Below are positions 26,816 through 36,367 of a DNA stretch of 64,000 nt, one piece after another (the stretch's first letter is position 1; each line of letters opens with the position of its first letter). A program made the translations under genes and the position numbers. The notes beneath the pieces are model-generated. The model searched no databases, was not told the DNA's origin, and was given only the letters and a program-made list of their open reading frames with translations. The stretch is from Bacillus sp. RO1 (GTDB taxonomy: Bacteria > Bacillota > Bacilli > Bacillales > Bacillaceae_I): contig NZ_JAAZWB010000077.1 in NCBI RefSeq assembly GCF_012524115.1, positions 119,278 to 183,277 on the forward strand, in the 5' to 3' direction.

Positions 26816-28228
26816 TTGAAAAAGAACTTTCTCGTAAAAACTTCTATTGCAGGGATGCTCGTCTTTTCTGCTATGGCCCCTATGACGTTTGCCCATGACA
26901 GATTAGATGAAACTGGTTTATTAAAAGGGGAACGGACACTGTATGATGATTTAGCAGTCCCCCAACTTTACGGCAGTAAAAACCTGAAACACCTTAAAGA
27001 AGTGGCTGCACCTGAAATGAGAGTAATTAGAGAAGATGGCAAACAGAATACTTTTGCAGATGTATATTCCCATAAAGGCTATGCCTATGTAGGAACCCAC
27101 ACCCGAAACGGAGCAAATGGCGGAGTGCGGGTATTTGATTTAAAAGATCCAGCCAACCCTAAGGAGATTTCCGTGTTTGCACATGACGCTATCCCTGGAA
27201 CATGGCAGGAGAAAGTTATTGTAAAATCCGTTAGTACACCTGACTTTAAAGGTGACCTTGCTGTGGTCAGCGTGCAGCAATTGAACCGAAATAACCCCAA
27301 TTCTAAGGGCGGTTTCCTTTTATATGATGTGACAAATCCAGCTGAGCCGGTAAAGCTTGGATTCTGGGAAGTGACAAAACAGACGACAGGTACCCATGAA
27401 TTGTATTTGACCACCCAAGGCAATCGCGCATTGGTGCTTGCCGCAAGTCCTTATGCAGATTATTATAGCCATGGTGAGTCCCGTGATTTCCAGGTGGTGG
27501 ATGTCTCTAATCCAGCTGAGCCGACAACCCTTTGGCAGTTTGATCCTAGGGAGCTTCCAGAAGTAGCAGAAGACTTTAACGGCTATCACTGGCAATCACC
27601 TGATGGCAAGACCCGCCCTGTATTCAATCATAGCGCCATTGCTGATGAAAACGGCCGCTATGCATATGTATCCATGTGGGACCTGGGAACGGTCATTTTT
27701 GATTTGAAAGATCCGGAAAACCCTGAATACCTTGGACGTACTGATTTTGCTGCGGATCAACAAGGCTCTGCCCATTCAGCTGCACTGGCAAAAGGCGGGA
27801 AGATTCTCATTGAGACGCGTGAAGTGTATCAGCCTTTAAAATCAGGTTTTGAAGCTGCATTCGGATATACACGCATTTTCGATATTAAAGATAAGACAAA
27901 TCCAGTCTTATTGAGCGAATTCAAAACAGACCTAACTCATGATATTCCTGAAGGTGCGCCACCTACCTATGCGACGTTCTCCAAAACGGTGCATGATCCA
28001 AAAGTTCACGGAAACACATTATATTTGAGCTATTATGCTGGCGGGGTCGTTGCTGTAGATATCACTGATCCAAGTGAACCGACAGAGGTTGGCAGATATA
28101 CCCCTGAGCGATCTGATGTATGGGGTGTATTTGTAGACAGAAACTATGTCCTTGCTTCCGATATTGGGTCCGGATTAAAGGTATTATTGAAAAATAACAG
28201 CAATAAGTCGGATAAATTTGTAGAATAG
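26816..28228 (+). CDS. Secreted LVIVD-repeat beta-propeller protein
   Basis: A 470-aa protein with a signal peptide (MKKNFLVKTSIAGML, cleavage near AHA/FAHD) and repeated propeller blades containing VFDLKDPANP, VVDVSNPAEP, IFDLKDPENP, IFDIKDKTNP and VDITDPSEP, the hallmark of LVIVD repeats. It is probably exported or cell-wall-associated, and its binding partner is unknown. The TTG start at 26816 is chosen because TAGGAGG lies 7 nt upstream. The frame from 26762 would add residues with no ribosome binding site. Confidence 0.8.
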   Translation: MKKNFLVKTSIAGMLVFSAMAPMTFAHDRLDETGLLKGERTLYDDLAVPQLYGSKNLKHLKEVAAPEMRVIREDGKQNTFADVYSHKGYAYVGTHTRNGANGGVRVFDLKDPANPKEISVFAHDAIPGTWQEKVIVKSVSTPDFKGDLAVVSVQQLNRNNPNSKGGFLLYDVTNPAEPVKLGFWEVTKQTTGTHELYLTTQGNRALVLAASPYADYYSHGESRDFQVVDVSNPAEPTTLWQFDPRELPEVAEDFNGYHWQSPDGKTRPVFNHSAIADENGRYAYVSMWDLGTVIFDLKDPENPEYLGRTDFAADQQGSAHSAALAKGGKILIETREVYQPLKSGFEAAFGYTRIFDIKDKTNPVLLSEFKTDLTHDIPEGAPPTYATFSKTVHDPKVHGNTLYLSYYAGGVVAVDITDPSEPTEVGRYTPERSDVWGVFVDRNYVLASDIGSGLKVLLKNNSNKSDKFVE

Positions 28229-28235
28229 TAGGAAG

Positions 28236-28270
28236 AAAGCGTCGAATCAAATGAGATTCGTCGCTTTTCT
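28236..28270 (+). terminator. Terminator of the LVIVD gene
   Basis: GAAAGCGTCGAATC pairs with GATTCGTCGCTTT, followed by TCT. It lies just past the stop codon. Confidence 0.9.
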
Positions 28271-28420
28271 TGTTGAATGGGAGTTGATTGGACCGAGTAG
28301 GAGCGAGCTGATGCCATATTGGGCCAAGTTCGTGCCGAAACGTGGCAACCTCGTGCCAAAATCCCTCCTCCGTCCTCCCTCATCACCGCTCTTCTTTTCC
28401 AATGAAAAATTCCCCAAAAC

Positions 28421-28464
28421 ACAAAAAAGGAACGCCTCCACTGAATGAAGACGCTCCCGTTTTT
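28421..28464 (-). terminator. Terminator of the YflT-like gene
   Basis: On the minus strand GGGAGCG and CGTTCC pair around the loop and TTTTTTG follows. It lies 14 bases past the stop. Confidence 0.6.
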
Positions 28465-28477
28465 CCAATTGTTGTAC

Positions 28478-28906
28478 TTAATCCAGTTGCCCAACAGCCG
28501 TATCTTCAGTCACTCTATGTTGCTGACCACGTCCTTCCAAACAAGGCTCAACCGTTCGCGCTTCCTGGCTCTCTTTTTCATTCGTCAGCACCAATATTCT
28601 GCCGTTCTCTACATCGGTTGCATACATTGGCGCATCTCTGTCTGAGAGCCCTAGCTCAAGCAGCTTGTTGCCCACTCCTCTTGGTGCCTGTGCCTCATCT
28701 GGCAAGAAAAGCTTGTCGACCATCGAATCGTCTTCTTCTGAAGTAATGTGTTCTACCCTCGTGCCTGTGGGGTAATCCGAACCAATTTCATCGCCAAGCG
28801 CAACCACGACAATTTCTTCTGCACGGTATCCCTGGACAATCAATCCTTCTACTACATTTCTAGCTTTTTTCTCTGTATCATATACACCTAATATCGTTTT
28901 TTTCAT
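28478..28906 (-). CDS. YflT-like general stress protein
   Basis: A 142-aa protein with an N-terminal YflT/GSP17M domain (MKKTILGVYDTEKKARNVVEGLIVQGYRAEEIVVVAL). The remaining half is hydrophilic and acidic. Members of the family are general stress proteins in Bacillus, but the function is unknown. A SigB-type promoter lies upstream. ATG has AGGAGGAAACATTA. Confidence 0.8.
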   Translation of the reverse strand: MKKTILGVYDTEKKARNVVEGLIVQGYRAEEIVVVALGDEIGSDYPTGTRVEHITSEEDDSMVDKLFLPDEAQAPRGVGNKLLELGLSDRDAPMYATDVENGRILVLTNEKESQEARTVEPCLEGRGQQHRVTEDTAVGQLD

Positions 28907-28947
28907 TAATGTTTCCTCCTAGGAAAGAATAGTTCTTTTCTCTATAC

Positions 28948-28972
28948 ATTCCCCTGTGGAAGCAGTTGAAAC
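28948..28972 (-). promoter_or_regulatory. SigB-type promoter of the YflT-like gene
   Basis: On the minus strand GTTTCA, 13 nt, GGGAAT fits the SigB consensus and lies about 45 bp before the start codon. Confidence 0.75.
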
Positions 28973-28996
28973 ACACTTACATAATTTGCCTGTAAC

Positions 28997-30715
28997 TTAT
29001 CCGAATTGGGCATGATGCAATCTGCTATAGATTCCTTCCGCCTCAATCAGTTCCTCATGTCTGCCTTGTTCTGCAATTCCATCTTTTGTTACAACCATAA
29101 TACGGTCTGCATTTTTGATGGTGGCAAGGCGGTGGGCGATGACCAGCGTTGTCCGGTCTTTGGAAAGCTCCGTCAACGACCCTTGGATAGCTCGTTCCGT
29201 TTCCGTATCAAGTGCGGACGTCGCTTCATCTAAAATAAGGATCGGTGGGTTCTTCAGGAAGATCCTTGAAATGGCAAGGCGCTGCTTTTGACCGCCAGAC
29301 AATTTCACTCCACGCTCCCCAATGACGGTATCAAGTCCCTGTGGTTGTGTGGAGATGAATTCATCCAGCTGGGAACGTCTTGCTGCCTCCATAATTTCCT
29401 CATCTGTCGCATCAAGTTTCCCGTAAGCAATATTTTCTCGGATGGTTCCGGAAAAAAGAAACACATCCTGCTGCACGATACCTATTTGGCTCCGCAAGGA
29501 TTCGAGCGTCAATTCGCGCGTATCATAGCCATCAATGAGGATGCTGCCTTCCTCTAATTCATAGAATCTAGGCAAAAGACTGCAGAGTGTTGTTTTTCCT
29601 GCTCCTGAAGGCCCAACAATCGCAACCGTTTCTCCCGCACGGACTGTAAGATTGATATTTTTCAACACCCGCTCGTTACCCCCATAACCAAACGATACAT
29701 TTCGGTAGTGGATTTCCCCTTCGAGATCTGCATGGACCGCACCAGGGGCGTCTGCAATATCCGGTTCCGTATCCATGATTTCTGTATACCGTTTGAATCC
29801 CGCAATCCCCTTTGGATAGCTCTCAATTACCGCATTTATTTTCTGGATAGGTCCTAGTAATATATTGGACAGAAGAATGAATGCAACAAACTCCCCGTAG
29901 CTAAGCTCCCCGCGGATAACGAAGAAAGTGCCAAATAAGAGTGTAAATAATGTGACTAGACGCATCAGCATATAGTTAGCTGTGACATTTTGAGCCATGA
30001 TCTTATAAGAAGCGAGTTTCGTAGAACGATAGCTTTCATTGTTCACGGCAAATTGCTTCTGTTCGTGTTTTTCATTCGCAAAAGCCTGCACCACCCGGAT
30101 TCCTCCGATGCTATCCTCCACTCTTGCATTAATTTCAGCCACGTCACTGAACATTCTGCGGAACGTACGTGTCATTTTCTTGTTAAAATGGATGGCAAGA
30201 ATCATTAGTAGGGGAATGACAAAGAAGGATAGAATGGCAAGCTTCCAGTTGATGGTGAGCATGATGAAAAACGCCCCTATAAGCGTCATCAAGGCCACAA
30301 ACACATCCTCAGGTCCGTGGTGGGCAACTTCTCCGATCTCCTCTAAATCCTTGGTTAGCCTAGAGATAGAATGCCCTGTTTTATTGTTGTCATAATAACC
30401 GAATGAAAGCTTCTGCATGTGCTGAAATAACTTTCTGCGCATGTCGGTTTCAATATTGATCCCGAGCATATGCCCCCAATAGGTCACTACATAATGAAGC
30501 CCTGTGTTGATGGCATAGATGGCAAGCAACCCGATGCACGCCCAGACGATAAGTGTCCAATTTTCCTGTGGCAAAAGCCTATCAATTACCTGATTTACTG
30601 CAACCGGAAATGCAAGTTCCAACAAACCTACCAAAACGGCGCAGGAAAAATCCAAAATAAACAGCCACTTATATGGCTTATAATACGAGAAAAACCGTCG
30701 TACCAATGCTTCCAC
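28997..30715 (-). CDS. ABC exporter (fused permease-ATPase), Fur-linked
   Basis: A 572-aa multidrug-type half exporter. Residues 1-310 form six transmembrane helices. The ATPase part has Walker A GPSGAGKTTL, the Q loop, signature LSGGQKQRLAISRI and Walker B PILILDEATSALD. It should dimerise. The substrate is unknown, but a Fur-like box upstream suggests a link to iron. The GTG at 30715 is one option for the start. A TTG at 30706 has a better spacing to GGGTG, so the exact N-terminus is uncertain. Confidence 0.85.
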   Translation of the reverse strand: MEALVRRFFSYYKPYKWLFILDFSCAVLVGLLELAFPVAVNQVIDRLLPQENWTLIVWACIGLLAIYAINTGLHYVVTYWGHMLGINIETDMRRKLFQHMQKLSFGYYDNNKTGHSISRLTKDLEEIGEVAHHGPEDVFVALMTLIGAFFIMLTINWKLAILSFFVIPLLMILAIHFNKKMTRTFRRMFSDVAEINARVEDSIGGIRVVQAFANEKHEQKQFAVNNESYRSTKLASYKIMAQNVTANYMLMRLVTLFTLLFGTFFVIRGELSYGEFVAFILLSNILLGPIQKINAVIESYPKGIAGFKRYTEIMDTEPDIADAPGAVHADLEGEIHYRNVSFGYGGNERVLKNINLTVRAGETVAIVGPSGAGKTTLCSLLPRFYELEEGSILIDGYDTRELTLESLRSQIGIVQQDVFLFSGTIRENIAYGKLDATDEEIMEAARRSQLDEFISTQPQGLDTVIGERGVKLSGGQKQRLAISRIFLKNPPILILDEATSALDTETERAIQGSLTELSKDRTTLVIAHRLATIKNADRIMVVTKDGIAEQGRHEELIEAEGIYSRLHHAQFG

Positions 30716-30766
30716 ACCCTTTTTTATTTGTTATGTATCTTGCTTACTTTTATTTCGACCCTCTAA

Positions 30767-30781
30767 TGAAAATGATTATCA
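30767..30781. promoter_or_regulatory. Fur-like box
   Basis: TGAAAATGATTATCA matches the 7-1-7 Fur core TGATAATNATTATCA with one mismatch. It lies 52 bp upstream of the ABC exporter start, in its promoter region. Confidence 0.7.
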
Positions 30782-30973
30782 TTTAAATTCTACTATACTA
30801 CCCTTTGCTGATGCACGTCAATGGAATTTATATTAGGATGGGACCTCATTGTGATGAACGAAGCAACTCCAAGAAGCGAAGAAGATTATTTTTGGAAAGG
30901 TCTTTAGCAAATTAAGCTATTATTGATTTTAAGTAAAAAGTGATGGAAATGAGCTACTTTTGTGGTGTGAAAA

Positions 30974-31187
30974 ACCGTTCGGACAACTTTCCCAATGGTT
31001 CAGACATTTTATTACCTTTTTTGGTGGGGGTTCGGACATTTACAGGGGGATGTTCGGTCAAAGATTTTGGGCCTTCGGTCACTTGAAAAATTCGTTCGGT
31101 CAAATTCCTGAAAACTTCGGTCAACTTTGGAAGATCTTCGGTCAAGTTCGCAAAATCTTCGGTCAAGTTTTCAAAAACTTCGGACAT
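30974..31187 (-). repeat. LTE element, copy C (21-bp phased boxes)
   Basis: Minus-strand copy, the most open one: the frame runs from ATGTCCGAAG at 31187 through eight 21-bp units (MSEVFEN, LTEDFAN, LTEDLPK, LTEVFRN, LTERIFQ, VTEGPKS, LTEHPPV, NVRTPTK), then to a stop at 30954. Two more boxes (MSEPLGK, LSERFF) end in GAACGGTTTTT. The spacing to the end box is 212 bp as in copies A and D. Confidence 0.88.
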
Positions 31188-31214
31188 TTGACCTAGCATC
31201 CCTATTAATCAATG

Positions 31215-31250
31215 AAAAAAGCTGCCCAAGGGAACTCTCCCCGGACAGCC
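31215..31250 (-). terminator. Terminator of cydDC
   Basis: GGCTGTCCGGGGA and TTCCCTTGGGCAGCT form an imperfect stem on the minus strand, followed by TTTTT. Confidence 0.75.
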
Positions 31251-31270
31251 AGACTTTAAAAACCACTAAC

Positions 31271-32995
31271 CTACATAAACACGCTCTTCTCAATCTCTTT
31301 CATCTCATAAAAATACCCCTGCAACCTCATCAACTCATCAAATGCCCCTGCTTCCACCACACGGCCATTCTCCATCACAATGATTTGATCCATCTTCTCA
31401 AGGCCCGTCAAACGATGACTCACCAGCACCAATGTATCCTCAGAGGCCAACTCAAAAAGCTTCTCAATAATTGCCGCTTCTGTAATAGCATCCACGGAGG
31501 AAGTCGGCTCATCCAAGAGCCACAAACGTTCTGCCTTCAACAACGCACGTGCTATTGCAAGGCGCTGTTTCTCCCCGCCGGAAAGGTTCTCTCCTTTTTC
31601 CAGCACTTCGTCATCCAAAGAAAAACCGTCGAGTTTCACCGCACCTAATGCCTTCAACATCTCTTCATCACTCAATCCATCTTTGGCAAGCGCAAGATTC
31701 TCCCTAACAGTACCGTAGAAAAAGTGATTTTCCTGCAAAACGACATTCGCCTTACTCCACAAGTCCTCCTGCTCCACTGCAGCATAGTCCCACTGGTCCA
31801 ACGAAACCAAACCATCCTCTGCCTCATAAATTTTCAGCAGCAACTGCAACAACGTAGATTTTCCAGAACCACTCGGCCCAACAATCGCTGTTTTAGAACC
31901 AGCAGGTAAACTGATATTCACCCCATCCAGCGTCAAACGGGATTCTCCCGGATAGCGGAAGCGGACATCCTTCATCTCAAAAGAAAATACCTGCTGTTCA
32001 GGTAGTTCCACAGTCGCATCAGCAGACACGCCACTTACAACCTGCTCACCTTCGACCACCTCATCCAACCTTACCGCTGCCCGTCTACTCTCCTCATAAT
32101 GGTTCGGGAAAACAGCCATCGGCGCGGCATTTTCAAACACAGTCAAGGAAATCATCACAAGCATCGCCAGGAACAGTCCATCAAACTGTCCTTCCACCGT
32201 CAGATATGCGCCAAGTGCAAGCAAAGTCCACGAAACAAGCAACGTAATAAACGTATTCACCGATTGATTGAACATCTCCTGTTTTCCTTCACGTTCCTGC
32301 TCACTGACATAAGAATCCGCAGCATCTGCAAGCAACTTCTCCTTTACAGCAAGTTGCTGATAGATTTTCAAGTCACGGAAACCGTAGAACAGTTCTGTCA
32401 CCTCTGTAGAAAGTAACCCTCTCTCTTCTCTCACACGACTCTGCAATCGTCGTTGTCCCACTGCAAAGATTGCCGGCACCACAAAGCCTGTCAAAATTAA
32501 CCCGACGAACATCACCAATGCCAGATAAATGGAGAAAAAGGAAATGAAAAATATTGTACTCAAAAAGACGAGCACCAGCACTACCGGTGGGTAGAACACA
32601 CGTAGAAAGAAGTTCTGTAAGCTTTCTACGTCTCCCACAATTCGCGCAAGCAAGTCACCGCTGCGGTATTTCTGAAAGATCTGAGGTGCAAGCGGCTCAA
32701 TTTTTTTATAAAAAGAAACACGTAAATTACTTAATATCGTAAAAGTTGCCCTATGCGAATACAAGCGCTCGCCGTAACGGCTGAATGCCCGAGCGAAACC
32801 AAAGAGTTTCAACACTGCAATCATTACGGTCAAGGTATAAATCGGCGGAGCCAGGGCCGCTTTGGAAATAAGATAACCGCTGGAGGCAAAGAGCCCCACA
32901 GCCGTAATCCCTGCTGAGAATCCGAGCAAAATGGATAGAAGTATGTCCTTTTTCTCCACCATGACCAGCTTTACAACATGTGCTAATTCTCTCAT
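31271..32995 (-). CDS. cydC: Cysteine/thiol exporter subunit CydC
   Basis: A 574-aa half-transporter. CydC and CydD form the ABC exporter of cysteine and glutathione needed for cytochrome bd assembly. Six N-terminal helices are followed by the ATPase with Walker A GPSGSGKSTLLQLL, signature LSGGEKQRLAIARAL and Walker B LWLLDEPTSSVD. The start overlaps the cydD stop by 4 nt, so the two are co-translated. The cydAB oxidase genes are not in this window. Confidence 0.85.
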   Translation of the reverse strand: MRELAHVVKLVMVEKKDILLSILLGFSAGITAVGLFASSGYLISKAALAPPIYTLTVMIAVLKLFGFARAFSRYGERLYSHRATFTILSNLRVSFYKKIEPLAPQIFQKYRSGDLLARIVGDVESLQNFFLRVFYPPVVLVLVFLSTIFFISFFSIYLALVMFVGLILTGFVVPAIFAVGQRRLQSRVREERGLLSTEVTELFYGFRDLKIYQQLAVKEKLLADAADSYVSEQEREGKQEMFNQSVNTFITLLVSWTLLALGAYLTVEGQFDGLFLAMLVMISLTVFENAAPMAVFPNHYEESRRAAVRLDEVVEGEQVVSGVSADATVELPEQQVFSFEMKDVRFRYPGESRLTLDGVNISLPAGSKTAIVGPSGSGKSTLLQLLLKIYEAEDGLVSLDQWDYAAVEQEDLWSKANVVLQENHFFYGTVRENLALAKDGLSDEEMLKALGAVKLDGFSLDDEVLEKGENLSGGEKQRLAIARALLKAERLWLLDEPTSSVDAITEAAIIEKLFELASEDTLVLVSHRLTGLEKMDQIIVMENGRVVEAGAFDELMRLQGYFYEMKEIEKSVFM

Positions 32996-34725
32996 CCTGC
33001 GCTCCCTCCTTGCTGAACAGACACCATTTCACGGTAAGCCGGCACTGTTTCGAACAGCTCCTCATGCGTTCCTTGGGCAATCAACGCGCCTGATTCAAGC
33101 AGTAAAATAGAGTCCGCCTGTTTAATTGTGTGCAATCTATGCGCAACCGTAATAACTGTCGACGTTTTGGCCAGCTCCTTCATAGAAGCCTGCAAAATCC
33201 GCTCTGTCTGCAGATCCAGTCCTGTAGTCGGTTCGTCAAACAGGATGACTGTTGGTTTTTTCAAAAAAGCCCGCGCCAACGCCAATCGTTGCTTTTCCCC
33301 GCCAGATAAACCTCTCCCAGCTTCTCCAATCTTCGTTCCGAAACCTTCTGGTAAAGATTCAATTAACGGCAAAATACCCGCTTTCTCCGCAGCACTTCTT
33401 ATCTCATCTTGTGTTGCTTCCGCTTTCCCACCAATCGCAATGTTATCGGCAATCGTTCCGGAAAAAAGATACGGATTTTGCGAAATATAGCTTACTCGGT
33501 CAAACCACTCTTTTTCCTTGTATTCAAATAATGGCTTTCCGTCCACCAGCACTTCCCCTTCTGTCGGGCGAATCAACCCTGCCATCAGATTGAGCAGTGT
33601 TGATTTTCCGGCACCACTTCTACCAATCAAAGCAAGCTGCGTATAAGGCTGGATATCCACTGTTATATTTTCTATAGCAAAGCCTTGGTTCTCATAACGA
33701 AAGCCTAGGTTTTTCAACTGTAAAGCAGGAGGACCCTGCTCCTTTTGAAGAGAAGAGTTTCCCCATTCAATAGGATTCTCCTCTTCTGCCAGCTCATCTG
33801 TCACCTTTTTCGCGGCTCCCATGCTTCCACGCCCCGTATGAAAGGCGCTTCCAAGCTCTTTCAAGTAAAGGTAGAACTCAGGTGCCAATACTAATACAAA
33901 AAAGGCAGTAAAGAACGTAACATTTTCAAAAACAACAAGCTGCAAACCGACTTCAAGCGCGATCAATCCAATGGCAAGCATCGAAATGAATTCCAGCATT
34001 AACGAGGACAAAAATGCGATTCTCAACACTTCCATCGTTGCATCTCGGAAGCTTAAGCTGCTGTTTTCAATTGTTTCCTGCTGCTTGGCTGAGCAACCAA
34101 AAAGCTTTAACGTCGTGAGCCCCTGCAAAGTATCAAGAAACGTTCCGGAGAAAGCATTCAGTTTATCCATCTGCTCTTCTGATTTTTTCTTTGTCTTCAA
34201 GCCTACCACAATCATGAAAATGGGAATGAACGGCGCCGTAATCAGGATAATCAAACCTGTATTCACATGCTGGCTGAATGCCGCAATCAAGATCATAATC
34301 GGGATGATACTCGATTGGATGACCTGTGGCACATACCTGCTGAAATATGGATCGATTTCATCCACCGTATCCATCATCACGCTCACCTTTTGACCGGACT
34401 GGCCCTTATGAGAAGCTTGAACCGGACTGTTGGAAAATTTCTTCAGCAACGCAATCCGAAAATCTCGTTTCACTTTGGCAGCAAGCCTCACACCTGTGAG
34501 ACCGCTCCAATAAGTCAAAGCCGCTCGAGCAGCCAATACAACTAGAAGGCCACCTAGAAATGGCAGGATCTCTTGAAAAGTGTGGCCTCGCAGGAACACC
34601 CGGTCCACGATGGTCACAAAGAAATATGCCTGCCCAATGACTGTCGCCCCTGTCAGAATGGCAATGAGAATCAAGGTCATCCTTGTCCCTCTATGTGATT
34701 TTGCGATTGTTTTTAAGTCCGTCAT
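32992..34725 (-). CDS. cydD: Cysteine/thiol exporter subunit CydD
   Basis: A 577-aa half-transporter, N-terminal membrane domain then ATPase, with Walker A GRSGAGKSTLLNLM, signature LSGGEKQRLALARAF and Walker B VILFDEPTTGLD. The N-terminal permease half (GKPxxFxxTIVDRVFLRG style) fits the CydD branch. ATG has GAGGGATTTAACATA. First gene of cydDC, with a Rex-like box in the promoter region. Confidence 0.85.
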   Translation of the reverse strand: MTDLKTIAKSHRGTRMTLILIAILTGATVIGQAYFFVTIVDRVFLRGHTFQEILPFLGGLLVVLAARAALTYWSGLTGVRLAAKVKRDFRIALLKKFSNSPVQASHKGQSGQKVSVMMDTVDEIDPYFSRYVPQVIQSSIIPIMILIAAFSQHVNTGLIILITAPFIPIFMIVVGLKTKKKSEEQMDKLNAFSGTFLDTLQGLTTLKLFGCSAKQQETIENSSLSFRDATMEVLRIAFLSSLMLEFISMLAIGLIALEVGLQLVVFENVTFFTAFFVLVLAPEFYLYLKELGSAFHTGRGSMGAAKKVTDELAEEENPIEWGNSSLQKEQGPPALQLKNLGFRYENQGFAIENITVDIQPYTQLALIGRSGAGKSTLLNLMAGLIRPTEGEVLVDGKPLFEYKEKEWFDRVSYISQNPYLFSGTIADNIAIGGKAEATQDEIRSAAEKAGILPLIESLPEGFGTKIGEAGRGLSGGEKQRLALARAFLKKPTVILFDEPTTGLDLQTERILQASMKELAKTSTVITVAHRLHTIKQADSILLLESGALIAQGTHEELFETVPAYREMVSVQQGGSAG

Positions 34726-34776
34726 TATGTTAAATCCCTCTTTTCTGTTAGTGAAAATCGGATTAGGATAGCAAGT

Positions 34777-34794
34777 TAGTGAAAAGTTTCACAT
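34777..34794. promoter_or_regulatory. Rex-like operator before cydDC
   Basis: TAGTGAAAAGTTTCACAT resembles TTGTGAANNNNTTCACAA with two end mismatches. GTGAA and TTCAC are perfect inverted arms. In Bacillus, Rex controls cyd genes by NADH/NAD ratio. A partial GTGAAAATC half-site lies 28 bp away. Confidence 0.65.
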
Positions 34795-35005
34795 ACTTTA
34801 TAGTTAACATTATATAACATGCTCGGTGTAATTTCCTCTTTTGGGATTGACCATTTTATGACAAAAAAATCTTTGCACTCTTAACTTCTACCCCACTCCT
34901 TTACCGCATAAAATAATTCATCCAGAAAAAAACATTGCATTTCACCCAGACCTGTTGTAAATTAGTAAAATAATTAAATTGTTCTGATAATTAAATAGTG
35001 AACTT

Positions 35006-35176
35006 TCTTATCCAGAGAGGTTGAGGGAATGGCCCGAAGACACCTCAGCAACCAGCAACGCCTGATAAAAGGGACGTTGAAAAGGTGCTAATTCCAGCAA
35101 GCTGTGATGCTTGCAGAGATGAGAAGAATGTACTTTTCGATAAAAGTCTTCTTCTTATAGAAGGCTTTTTCTTTTT
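35006..35176 (+). promoter_or_regulatory. S-box (SAM-I) riboswitch with terminator
   Basis: The aptamer has the S-box core CAGAGAGGTTGAGGGAATGG, ACCTCAGCAACC, AAAAGGTGCTAATTCCAGC and GATGAGAAG. P1 is formed by TTCTTATC with the GATGAGAAGAA at the end. A terminator follows (AGTCTTCT / AGAAGGCT plus TTTTTCTTTTT, 35146-35176), and AGAAGA of the aptamer tail could form the antiterminator. High SAM should stop transcription of the metI-metC-yitJ-metH operon. Confidence 0.93.
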
Positions 35177-35248
35177 ATCCAATAAAGCATTAAAGCCTCT
35201 CTCCCTCTGGAAGAATTGATTGTCACTTACCATATAGGAGGCCTTTTC

Positions 35249-36367
35249 ATGTATAAAACGGAAACGAAGCTTGCGCAAATTGGAAATCGTTCGGAAACTG
35301 CCACTGGAACCGTGAATCCACCTGTTTATTTTTCCACCGCCTATCGCCATGAAGGCATCGGACAATCGACGGGCTATGACTATACAAGAACCGGCAATCC
35401 TACGCGACATGTGTTGGAAAAGGCAATTGCAGATTTAGAGGGCGGAGACCAAGGGTTTGCCTGTAGCTCCGGCATGGCTGCAATTATGACCATTCTATCC
35501 CTCTTTAAATCTGGTGACCACCTGATCGTATGTAAAGACCTGTACGGCGGCACGTACCGTCTTTTTGAAGAAGGCTATAAAAAATGGGGACTGTGTTGTA
35601 GCTATGTGGACACGACCGATCTTTCAGAAATTGAAAAAGCCATTACTTCACAGACGAAGGCTATTTTTGTGGAGACTCCAACCAATCCCCTAATGGTAGA
35701 AACAGACATAGAAGCGGTCTCTGAGCTCGCAAAGGCACATGGACTCCTTTTGATCTGTGACAATACGTTCTACACTCCAGTTCTATTAAACCCCATAAAA
35801 TTAGGCGCGGACATTGTCATTCATAGTGCTACCAAATATCTTGGCGGCCATAATGATGTGCTTGCAGGGCTAATCGTCGCCAAAGGCCCGGAGCTTTGTG
35901 AATCACTGTCGCTTCACCATAACGCGGCAGGTGCGGTACTCAGTCCGTTCGACTCGTGGCTGTTGATCCGCGGCATGAAAACCTTGTCGCTTCGCATGGA
36001 TAGGCATGAAAAGAATGCAAAACGAATCGCGGAATACTTGAATCAGCATGACTCCATCACGGACGTACTGTATCCAGGTAGAGGCGGCATGCTCTCTTTT
36101 CGCATCCAAGACGAAGCATGGGTCAATCCCTTACTTCAAAACTTGAACCTTATCACTTTTGCCGAAAGTCTTGGCGGCGTGGAAAGCTTCATTACTTATC
36201 CTGCCACCCAAACGCATGCGGACATTCCAGAAAAGATTCGCATGGAAACCGGCGTATGCAACAGATTGTTACGCTTTTCGGTCGGCATTGAAGACGCAGA
36301 AGACTTGATTCAAGACTTAGAGGCGGCGCTGAAAGCTGCTTCCATTCAAAAGGAGGTCCTATCATGA
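35249..36367 (+). CDS. metI: Cystathionine gamma-synthase / O-acetylhomoserine thiolyase MetI
   Basis: A PLP enzyme of 372 aa that forms cystathionine from an acylated homoserine and cysteine, the entry of transsulfuration to methionine. The Cys/Met metabolism PLP family motifs are present: CSSGMAAI, the internal aldimine Lys in HSATKYLGGHNDVLAG and the PATQTHA and RFSVGIED region at the C-terminus. The start is ATG 35249 behind ATAGGAGG; the frame from 35216 is not needed. It is the first gene after the S-box and overlaps metC by 4 nt. Confidence 0.95.
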   Translation: MYKTETKLAQIGNRSETATGTVNPPVYFSTAYRHEGIGQSTGYDYTRTGNPTRHVLEKAIADLEGGDQGFACSSGMAAIMTILSLFKSGDHLIVCKDLYGGTYRLFEEGYKKWGLCCSYVDTTDLSEIEKAITSQTKAIFVETPTNPLMVETDIEAVSELAKAHGLLLICDNTFYTPVLLNPIKLGADIVIHSATKYLGGHNDVLAGLIVAKGPELCESLSLHHNAAGAVLSPFDSWLLIRGMKTLSLRMDRHEKNAKRIAEYLNQHDSITDVLYPGRGGMLSFRIQDEAWVNPLLQNLNLITFAESLGGVESFITYPATQTHADIPEKIRMETGVCNRLLRFSVGIEDAEDLIQDLEAALKAASIQKEVLS

